Shown here: piece after piece, positions 36,701 through 48,700 of the stretch
Layout: each line of letters begins with the position of its first letter
Position numbering within the stretch: position 1 is the first letter of the stretch
DNA from: Sanderia malayensis
Lineage: Eukaryota > Cnidaria > Scyphozoa > Semaeostomeae > Pelagiidae
Direction: 5' to 3'
NCBI GenBank assembly: GCA_013076295.1
Contig: RQOL01000699.1
Coordinates: 3,720,001-3,784,000, forward strand
Length of the DNA: 64,000 bases
The notes under the pieces: model-generated
Seen by the model: only the letters and a program-made list of their open reading frames with translations
The model's database searches: none
What the model was told of the DNA's origin: nothing
Position numbers and translations under genes: made by a program

Positions 36701-39700
36701 TTCCAGCGATGCTGACAATGATGATGATTGGAAAGACGATTAAAGCGACATAGCGATAAGCGACGGCTCCATATTCCCCATCGAGTGCTTCTGTTCTATT
36801 GGGTGTAGGCACAATTGTAGCATTGAGAAAGCTAAATTGCGAGATGTTAGTTGATACTGTAACAGAACTGCCTTCCATGCTGATATTTTGACTCTCTGGT
36901 TGTTCTCTAACGCTTGCAATAGCCCGTTTATTTAACAAGAGATAAAGTTTGGTGTGTGAAAATCCCGGTGTAAATTCTAGTGCTTTTTAATTCAGATGTA
37001 AGCACTTCTGATTTATAATTCAGATGTAGATCCTTCTTGCTTTATAATTCAGATGTAGATCCTTCTTGCTTCATAATTCAAATGTAAATTCTTCTTGCTT
37101 CATAATTCAAATGTAAATTCTTCTTGCTTTATAACTCAGATGTAAGTTCTTCTTGCTTTATAACTCAGATGTAAGTTCTTCTTGCTTTATAACTCAGATG
37201 TAAATTCTTCTTGCTTTATAATTGAATGTAAATTCTTCTGATTTATAACTCAGATGTAAACACGTTTGCTTATGATTAAACGTAAACTCAAGTGCTTTAC
37301 AATTCAAACAACTACGGTGCGCTATCAACACAGAGAATTAGTAACAAGCAACAGTAAATCTTGCTTTCTGATTATATAACACCGTTAAAATATTCATGCA
37401 GAAGCCATCTGCTGATAAAATTCCTTTCTAATCTTTGTACTGTATATATCACCCGCACCATGGCCTACCACCACTTTGACGATGACCATATTGGCTGCAT
37501 ATTGTCCTATTCAGATTATCCAAGTAAAATTACTAGTAGTTTCTTCACTAGTGTGTCTTTCATTGACTAGTTATATACAGTGCTATTGACGACTTTCTCA
37601 ACTTCTCTTGCAGACTGTGACTGACTACAAATCTGTAACGCATATAAATGGAAATGGCTTCATAGGTGTATCGATATGAAGAACAAAAAGCTATATGTTT
37701 CACATATTTCTTCCGTCTTCTATCACAATGCTGGCGTGATAAGGCCCGCTTATGGCTATTCTTTGGAGAGTACAACTTTCTTCTTAATTAACAATACACA
37801 ACGAGCGTGTAACAAAAGAAACCAAATGGTCATAATGATGGGAATGACTAACAATCTTTGTCTTGCCAAATGCTCTACCACAGGGCTTTGATAAAGATAG
37901 ATATTCATAATGACACCTTGGGGATTGCAGTCTTTATAAACATGTTTCACAAACAAGGTTATGGTAAAAAACTTAAGTACAACTTTATAATTTATTATAT
38001 CTAACAAAGGAAATAAATAAACTTAAAATAACTGCCTTTGGTAAATTAAGTGCGCTTTATAAGATTTATAGCAAGCTACAATAATGCTTGTGGTGACGTA
38101 ATATCTTGTGCAAAAAAATCTCTTTCAAAAGACTTCTCTTGCGAAGTAGGGCTTCTTTTCAGAGGGAAAAATCTCTCAAAAATAAGGACTGTCTTCAGCA
38201 GAAGTGAATCTCTTGTTAAGCAAGAAAATGCGAAATTCTCTAAATATCCGTTGAGAGGGTACCACGATGTGCAATACTCCGTAAAGGCTTCCTGATAGTT
38301 TTCCCCAAAGAATGCCAAAAGTCAACCAATGCTTTTCTGTACTTCTGATTAAAGATGAAGTAAATAACAGGAGTCAATACACAGTACAGGTAACCAATTA
38401 GGCCACATATTAGATTGACAACCTGAATCTTCAAATTATCCGTTTTCTTCTCCAAGCCGCCGGCCAAAAGGAACTCTTGAATGTACGATGGCAGCCAGCA
38501 GACTTGAAAAATGATAACTGTCGTGATGAGCATTTTAATTGTGCGCCATTTTTGCCGCCTTTGGTCGGCCTTGTTCTTGTCGGTCTGGTCACCAGGCCTC
38601 TTCATCTTGTTCAACACAACGTGTATGACACGGAAATAGCAGAAAGACATGATCAGCATGGGTGTGATGTAAAGTACGACGAACATCATGGAGTAATAAC
38701 CGAGCGCGGTTTTTGTCATCCCCACCGTCGTAACGGCCCACATGTTGTTGCATTCGGGTTGCGCGGCCGCATCGGGATGATCATCATCAACGTAACGCGG
38801 TTGCAGGATTACGAACGGTATAGCAAAGGGCCAGCCAATCAACCACGCGACCAGTAGCATCCATTTCGAGTGAGACGCGCTGACTTTCTTCTTGAACGGC
38901 TTGAGCAGCGCGGTGTACCGCTCCAACGCGATACAGACGAGCGTCATTTTCGCTGACGTCAAAGCGGCGTATTCAAAGACAACTAAACCGTCGCAGGCTT
39001 TACTGCCGAAATGCCAATCGCCAGTGGCCAATTCCACAATATACATGAGCGGAAAGAAACACAGAATGATATTGCAGATGGATAAGTTGATGACCAACAG
39101 TCTCATCGGGCCTTTGAGAAGACTGTACTTTCTTGACAGGTGTATGACCAGAGAGTTTCCAAACACTGCCAGGAATATTATGATGGGTATAACTGATAGT
39201 CCAATTTTCTTGATCAAAGGAGGGTAAGGTTTATCGCCTCCTCCTGCTGGCTTCGTCGCATTCGTCATCGTTTGAAACCCACGAGTTAGAGTATACAGCG
39301 TTGTGTTCGGAATTAAAGTTGTTGATATATTCATGATGGCAGTTCAGTTCTCCTCGAGATGGTACTCCAAATGAAGAGTAAAGGCAATTGCCACTCAAAT
39401 CTTTCAGCAGACGATGTACGCAATGTCAAGATCTCTTGATTAACACCTGCGTTGTTTATACGACTATAATCTTCGTTGCTGTTCCCACGAGAATGTCTTT
39501 GAATTTAACTATTTGTTGTTTACCATGAACCTCCCAGAATTTTCTTTACACTAAACTGTGATAAGCCTCCTTTCTTCTTCAGGACTTGCATCTCTTGAGT
39601 TTCTCAGAGTATCCTAAACTGTATGTAATCAGCTGTCGTGGCTTTATATGTGTGTTGTGTTGCAACTAATTAATTACTTAACGATATGGTAAACAAGCGA

Positions 39701-42700
39701 GGATCTAGAGTTACGTAACCCACAGCCTGGTTGGTTTCCCATAAAAACGACGTCATAAAATCATGTTATCACAAAAAGACACCCATAATCAGGGGGATAG
39801 GTGGGAGGGGGGGGGAGACATAAACAAAGAGCCGGGTACGTTGTTCATGAGGTTTAAATACTTCGGCACAGAATAAGGAGAATATACGGAATAGACATTG
39901 ATCATTATGAGAATTATTACGGAAAATCGTTACGAAATCGTGATGATCTTACCGTAAAATCACGCTTAACAAACAGGCCAGTGCTACATGATAACTCGAC
40001 ATGAAACAATTTCACAAAAAAGCAACCCCCCTGGGTCATTACAAGCATTAATTACAGATGTGAGTGGATGTAACAAAGAGCATACAGCATCTTTTTCAAA
40101 ACACGGGAAGGCAATCAATAGACGGCAAATTGATTGACGAAGCGTTACGGTGTAATTAGGAACCATGTCGGTGCTCAAGTCAGGATACCCCGCAACGAAA
40201 TTGAATGATTAGTGAATCATAACTGCGTGCGACGGAGGAGTATGCTCACTAATTGTGAGCCATATTGTTCTGTAGTTTTCGTCAGCGGTCCACGGATATT
40301 TGTTTTGTATATCGCTTTATTACCGCTGACCAAATGTATCCGAGATTCATAAAAACACGTGCTCACTTTTTAACGACTAAGATCCCAGCAAAAAAAGATA
40401 AGAAGCGGCCGTAAGATTACGTAATGAATGCTCCTGCGCAACATCCAGAAACTTTGTCCTATTGATCCGTATTGATCCTCAAAGGTCTGCCCACATTTGG
40501 GGATCAATACGTCATATCTTCATAACTTCTAAAGACTAGAACAAAATTAGTGTGACTGGATAGCCCAGTGGAAAGCATCGTTAATTATAGTTCGTCATTG
40601 TTAAAGCACGCTGCGGAGGAGACGAGTGGGTGGAGGTTGTTGACCACCATGGCGTGATTAACGTTGAAAGAGCGCGAGTAATACTCATGCATGCAGTGCA
40701 GTGGAAGAATGACTCAATGCCTTATTACCTTATGGCAAAACTACATTTTGATTAGCTTTTGTCTTAAGAGTTGATCAACTAAATTCTGATGAAATAATTA
40801 TTATTATTATCAAGGTGATGATGATGAAGTTAAAGTTGAAGCAGGTGCATCTCAACAAAATTTTTACACTTTCAGGCTAATTTTTCGTGCAACAGAAAGA
40901 CGGTATCTACAAACGGCACTTACCTTGTCCAGCTTGTCAATGAAGACTTTTAAACGCTTCTTGTTGTCCTCCGAAGAGCTGTCTCCAACTATAAATGGAT
41001 GCAACGTCTGTATCTATTGGTAGAATATTAGGACAATTCAATGATGGATATAACCAGCTGTACAGCCCGGCAAAATCCAACAGAGAAGGGTAATACAGTC
41101 AAACATCTGTTAACGGACACTTCTAAGCAAAGGACAAATAATAAAGGATGGTTGCTTGTTTGTACGACCGAATATATAGATTGCAGGAAAATATTAACAT
41201 CTTTTTTTCCTTATCAAAATGAAGCTTCTTGTTATACTATTCATTATTAAACTGGTTGCCCGAATCGATATTTTTAAAGGACAAATACATTTGACACAAA
41301 TTATTTTCAAATTGGTCACGTTTTTGTAAACGCAGCCTTAAACAACGGACACCTCTCCCAAACCGAGAAATGTCTCCATTATGTTAAAGTTCCACTGTAA
41401 AGAATAAATGAAGTTTGAAAAGAAAACAAGGTATATCTTACTTGATCTTTGAAGTCACAAAGTAATCCTTCAACAGTTGTAAATTTTCCACCAATCGTTC
41501 CTGATCGAATCTCTAGTTCCAGCTCAGGAATGGAGACATCACATGTTTCAGACTGAATAAAAAATAGACATACATTTGACAAATAAACCAAATCATTGAA
41601 ACCTAAATGCAAAACTGCATCAGCTCCACGACCCTTGGTATGCATTCTTTTATTCGATACCAGTGGTTGTCCTGGCAACTTCCATTCCCCGTTCAGTAAA
41701 ATCAATATTTGTCTGCCAATAATGGAGTGACCAAGTGGAGTGATCAGCACCGTATCCAAGGTGGATATTTACAAGTTCATGTTGATAGTTATCCAATGAG
41801 TATTCAATTAAAAATACCTTTAAAAGATCTCTGCTTAAATCAAGTATTTTTGTCATTTTCAGTGTAATTTTCAAACCAAGTGGTTCAACCCCACCTGTAT
41901 GATAAAGAATATATCTCAAATTCATTTAAAAACACCGAATGATAAGAAAGATGTAGAGAAAATGCCTCCTTAAATACCTACCACCGGATTTGACTTCGTT
42001 GGTTCGGTAACCACAGTAGTCACAATTTGTTGCCATTATAATTACTTCTTTGAAGTGCGGAATACCTGTGTATCAGAGTTAAGGACAACGGTCCATATGA
42101 AGCACGAAGATATATCGGCATAGAATGTTCTAGATTGGGCAACTTTAAGCAATATTTTAAGAAGAACTTAAAAGAGTCATCAAAAAGCTACGTAGAAACG
42201 TCAATCTAGAGAAACGAAAAAGTAACACTAAAGATTTGAAAATTTGAAAGGATTTATAGAGATTCGTAGGAGATTTCAAGAGATTTTTCAAAATCTTTCA
42301 AGATTTCTAGAGATTGTTTAAGACTTCTTGCAAATTTAATCACGGGATTAAATAGGTGGACACAGAATCTAAATATGTATAGTTGAGCCTCGATAAGTCG
42401 AGCTCCCAAGAGCAAAAAATATTTGTTCGACTTATCGAGGTTCACATATAAAGCATACAGAACGAAGGGAAATACAGAAATTATCGAGATCGGGAGAGTT
42501 CGACTTAAGCGGCAGTCGAAAAATATAAAGCATTGCAAAAATAAATCGTTCAACGAAAAAGATACGAACTAATTTCATGTTTGTAGTTGCAGGAGATTGG
42601 CAGCTCGAACAGTTGGTTGGAAACTGCAAAACCTGAAAGAAAACAGTTTGATATATATAAAGCCAGCAAATCTACCTCCTGAAAACTTTCCAATTAGAAT

Positions 42701-45700
42701 TAATAGTGAATGCAATCCAACAAGCTACACAGGTGTAGCGTCAATATAATAAGGGAAAATTCGGATGCAAAATAAAAATAGAAAAAAGCAAACCTCTTCA
42801 CTCAAGTCCAATTCCCCTGAATCTAAAGAAAGAAAATAAAAGACTCCTCAATAGTTAAGAGTCTCTTCAGATCAGCCAAGGAACTAAACTGAAATCTATC
42901 GATAAAAAGATTCAAATTTGCGACTTACTGTAAGGTAATTTTCTTTCTTCGTCAACTTGTTCTTCAGCCAAACCAAGTTTATTATTCTGTTCCCTGGTTC
43001 TCGTGAAATGTTCGATTTGCATGTTCAAATCTGGCCGGGGCGCATCGCGATTCTCAACGAAGCTATTGCCAGATATGTCCTCTATTATCAGCGTGAATGT
43101 CTTCTCGCCAGAGCAGTAGGTCTTCAGTGTGCTTACAAAGTCGTCGATTTTCTGAGCCACTTCTGGGTCGGTGATCTGACGCGCAAAACAAAGTAATTCT
43201 AAGTTCATACACAGCACTCCTACTTAGCCTTTAATCAGTAATAATACAAGACAACCAAAGAACCACGAATCTATTAAGTATTGTTGTAATGTTTCAGTGT
43301 TTAGGGCAAAAGCAGAGAGACTCCATTCCATCCTAAGTTAAACTATTTACATATCATAATAAAAAAACCTGGTACTTGGTTTAAACTTGGTACTTTAAAT
43401 TGCACGTGTCTTTGGGGTCTGGGACCGACCTAAGATGGATCTTTACAACAAGTATCTATTGGAAGAGAGGAGATGAAGAAATTCAACGCTCACCCTCCGT
43501 ACAGGCTGTTGCTGTTCAAGCCCGTCTATGGCATTCTGAAGCAGCCCCTCGACAGTTGTCAAAGCTAGAAAATAACATTCAATCAACATCATTATGCTAA
43601 ATTAATTAAATGCGTCTAGCATGTTAATACAGTAAAAGTCCGCATATAAAAGCCTGCAAATTTTCCATCCATCCTAAAATCTTTGCACAGTAGGGTGATT
43701 TTATAGCAAAATGATGGATCGAGCTATTGCTTCTTCTGTTTCTTCTTGTTATTTTGAGCAGAAATATACTGGAAGTTCTCAATCGATTGGTTTCCGTTTT
43801 TATACAGTATTACCACCACTGAGAAACCGATTTTTAATAAACCTGAGTGAGCCTGGCATTTTCTGAAGACAAGACAAAACAATAGTCTACTTTCTTTAAA
43901 GAATATCCTGGTCCCAATTTCTACATGGCGGGGTAATACTGCATCCTGGCTTCTACTGTACCACATTGCCGTTATACAGTCTCCTAGAAACTATCCCCGA
44001 GACTATCCTGACAGTCGACTATCCTAGCGGAAACTGTCCTAGAAACTAAAGTGTTTACCCTGAGACTACCGACAGTCTACGTCATGGGCAAAACAAATGT
44101 TTCTTAAGCTATTGGCAGGGAAGAAACTGTAGCAACAAACTTCACATTGGTCTCCAAGACGCGTTTCTATTATATCAGATGTTTTAAAAAAATTGTTTCT
44201 TTATTTTTGGTAGCATGTCGTAGTTCTGTATTACGAAGAACGTGTAATATACCAACCTCCTTTCTGTGTGAAAGCTTCCGATCCAAAATCTAGCTCTGGT
44301 ATTGAAAACGAGGCAGATGCCTGTTTGACAACCTTCCTGTTCAAATCCTGTGGACAATAAATAAAACTTTAAGTCGTCCACGAAACACAATAAAAAATTC
44401 CCTAACAGGTATAGCAACAAAACTTTATTTCTGGAACAATGAAGAGTGAAGGAAAAAAACAATCATTTATAAAAAATTTAATATACGAAATTTATTAGTA
44501 CTAATTAACAAAACATTAATAAATAACCTGGTTGCACACAAAACAAAGAAATACAATATAAAATTAAAAACTAACATAAAATACAGTTACACGCATTAGC
44601 AACTTCATTACCATATATTATTTAGGTAGAATGTTCAATAAAGTTGATTTGGGTTTGATGACGGCTTAATGTTAATAATCAAAGTCGGAATTTGAAAGAG
44701 CATCAAATGCATCATCTCCATCACTAACTGTGGACTGCTTTGTTCCTCCTACTTTTCCATCATCTTCAGTTTTACCGTTTTCTTGCGCATGCTCTTCGCC
44801 ATCATCTTTGCTGTCACCATTCCCAACATCCTCGTTCCCCAGATCCGACATTTTATCACCAGCTTTGCCATCTTCACCTGTCTCGCTTCCTAGGGTCCAC
44901 GGGTCCAACATTCCATAGTCAGGCATTTCACCATGATCTTCACCATCGCCATTCTCCATGGTTTGACCGTCCGAGTCCTCTCCAGCGCCAGCATTTCCGT
45001 CAATGTCTTCATCACTAAAGCCATCCGTAAAGCCATCCACAAATTCGTTTAAGCCTTGACCCTCTGTTGTGTTTGCCTCGTTTCCATGATTCTCTCCAGC
45101 ATCTACCAAATCATCAACAAACTCTTCGAGGACAGTTGAATTTTTGGAGCAGTTGCGCCCACTCTGGTTGACTTCGGGATGATCATCTTCATCGTGATCT
45201 TCGTGATCTTCGTCATCTTTGTCGTGATCTTCGTCATCTTTATCGTCATCCTTATCGTCGTCTTTATCGTGATCTTTATCGTCTTCATCATGGTCTTCAT
45301 CATCGTCTTCATCGCCGTCTTCATCATCGTCATCCATATCTTCAAAATCAATATCATAATCGATCAATGACGGGTGGGCTTCTAAAACATATAATCAACA
45401 AAACAAACTTGAATCATTACGCTGTCTCAAAGGGCATTTTCTGGGTTAAGCGCTGGGGGCTTCTATTAATTCCAGCATAGTCAAAGAGGGCGCTAATTCA
45501 AGGGTGGGCGCTTAACACGGTAAGCATTATGGAAAGGAGAAATTTCTCTATAAACATCAAAGGTAAACAGCAGAAACCCAGGGCGCAACTGTAAACATTA
45601 TTGCACTGTATCCCCGTGCAAGAAAATCACAGCAATTGAAAATACATGGAAATCAAGAAAATAGCCGGGTGTCAATGCATGAAGACACTTACCAGGATTA

Positions 45701-48700
45701 ACAAGAGACTCGATGATATGGTCGATCTCTTCAGCAGGCGGGCACGCTGTTGCGTTGACAAAATCGAGTTTGATTGCGACGAAATGATCTCTGGTTGGGT
45801 GGTTGTTGTTGATATTTCTGCACGTGACCGAGCTGTTCATCTCGGTTTCAAAACAGTCGAGTAGCTGGGCAACGCCGCAGGTTTCAAACGAGGGAGCCAC
45901 GGGTTCACGCGGGCTCAACTGTTTCACACAGCTCGTGTGAAGGTGCTCGATGCAGGCTGTGGGTGAGAGGGAGGAGAAATAAAAACATCACATCAAATTA
46001 AATAGGAAACAAACAACTAAAGAGGGAAGGATTAGTTAATCGGCAGGCTATTATATGGGGAGGGTTCAAAATGAGATGATAAATGTTCAAGTCGGAAAAT
46101 CAGGGGTTGGGATACGTTGGGAAAAGAGGGGGCAAGCCCAAGACACTTGAGGCAACAACTGGGTCTCGATTTCAAGTTTGTTTCTGTTTGAACACAAGCA
46201 CCACTGCTAAAAACGCAACATGTATTTATTAACTTAAGGCTTCTTTGTTAGTTTTTCAAAACCAGTCTACGCATAAATATATAAAGAAAGAATAGAAAGA
46301 GATGTGGACAGATTAAATAATGACTGAATGTTGAAACATAGAAACACGAAATAAAAACGACATACTAACCAGATGTAAAGTTCGTGGCGTCATCTTCATT
46401 TTCCTTCTCTCCCATCAAAGGCATTCCAGTTATAAATGGAATAATACAGAGCAAGAACAGCGTGTATTGCATTGTGCCAGTCAATTTCTTGATATTTGTA
46501 AATATGTTATCTTGCTATAATGTTGTGTTACCAACTTAAACAAAGTTTCTCCTTGTTATCGTTTTCTGCTCTTTATCTCTTACTCTTCGGCGTCAGGTGA
46601 ATGAATGTGAAATCACAAAATCATCTGCGCTATTTATCTGGCATAGTAGCTGCGACAATATACAAGTTTTACGCAATTGTCACCAGAATAGGAAGCTAAC
46701 TCTACATCAACACTACAATATTCATCACTTTGGTAATATCACAAGCGTGGCGTGATGATACTTGTGTGTGCGTAATATCACAACCAGTTCTTCGGTTATG
46801 CATGTGCCAGGCTGAACCATTGTTTGGATCTAAGTGCCAGTGAGTTCGATTGGATGAATCCAGCCTGTTATTCACGTTTCATATTCGTTTCATGTCAAGC
46901 TAATGCGGAAACAACTGCGCAAACGGTGACGAAGTTTTGTCAAGTGTTGATGATGTGTGTTTGTTTTTGTCAGTGATGACTTCATGTTTGCCAAAAAAAG
47001 CGATCAACCTTCGTCAAATTGCGTCAAATTGTCAATTTAAGTGAAGAGAAGGCGGATTTGCCATTCAACAAAGTGTTTGGGGTACGAAAACGACAATGAT
47101 CTTTGATGTGATTAAAGAAAGTATATCGAAGCAGTTGGTAGGAATTTCGGCTAAAACAAATTGATTTAGTGGGGATTTCGGTTTAAATAAAGGATTTTAC
47201 ATGATCTTAAGAAGATTCTCGCAGAGATTTCAATCATAATGAAGGGGTTGTCTTGGGTTTCCTGCCAAAAAGAGATTTCTATCTGGGCTTCTGCTCAAAA
47301 AAGGAAAATGCATTTGCTTTGCTTTGCATTTAAAAATTATGAATTATTTAGCCCGTCTTTACTAGACCATAATGAAACATCAATGATGTTACTGATGATT
47401 TACCACTGATGAATCACTACTGATGTCACACCAATAGCAAATTTGAGAAAAAACAACAGAAATGTTGGTAATTATGAAAATATTCCTTTAAAACAACAAT
47501 AATGAACATATTGAATGCTTGAAGGCATTAATTCAAGTTCATTCATTTTTGTTGAGCTCACCAAACTGTTTGTTTAATTAATTGGAAAGAGATCCTTGAT
47601 GATAATCAAAAGTGATTCATTCCTTGAAGTGGTTGGAATATAAGAAGTGAAAACAACACGTGACATAGCCGCAAAAACCAGAACAAATACTCTCAGACCC
47701 CAAAGACCCATTGAAGAGTCAAAGATGAAAACTTCAAACCAATCTCAGATCTCAAAAATATGTTCAAATGGTGTAAAAACATCCAGAAAGTTCTGGATCA
47801 GGCCCACACATCAACACCCTTCCAGGTAATTTTGAGTGCTTTGTCACATTTTCTTAACCAACTCCCTAAACTAAACTTTACTACTGTCATGCAATATGAT
47901 ATTATTTATACAAATACAAATGACCTACCTTGGAACTTTTTATTTTTGTTGTAATTTTTATTCCTTTATCTTGGACAGCTTCTGTTGGTTGAATATCATT
48001 GTTTTTATTTCCACAGTGTTCACATTCAAAAGAGCTGAGAACAACATCTTTGAAGAATGGAATTTTTGTCAGCAAAAGCCTTGTCATTCCCTGAAAATAT
48101 ATTCTTTCATAATAAACAAAATTCATCCATGATATAACGTTGTTTTCCAGGCCCATAACTATAGGGGCTAGGGGGTACCTGGGTCCCTTAATAACTTCAA
48201 AATTTTGAGTGCAGTTCTTGATAAATCTGAATTTTTTTAGAAATTAACGAGACAATCTACCCCTGTTTTCACTGGGTAGCAATTAACTCAATACAGTTAA
48301 TCAAATGTTGAAGGAAAGTACTTTCATGAGTATTTCACCTACAACCTCTTTCAGAATAAAAGGCGTGGCCGATATTTTCCGAGTATTAGGCGTGTGGCGT
48401 AGTCGGGAAAATTTTCCAGCCCCGCCCCCTAATAACTTCTACAATGCAACATCCCTATTTGCAAATCCATTCATGACTTATTTTCATATTTATATTCTAT
48501 TGCTATTGCTTTCATATTCATACCATTATATTTCAGTTCATCACGACTTCATATGTGCACGTGATGACACAACAATGGCCGTAGGCCTAAGAAAATATGA
48601 CCCTATATCCCTTACCGTGTTCTCACAGTCAACACAAAGACTTTCAACTTCAGTAACCTCTGGGTGACTATCATCAGCACTTAATTCTTTGAAAATAGGT

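Noticed and set aside
45103..45370. Met/Lys/Thr-rich and Ile/Val-rich frames
   Set aside because: They are out-of-frame and antisense readings of the Asp codon run in the acidic-protein gene.
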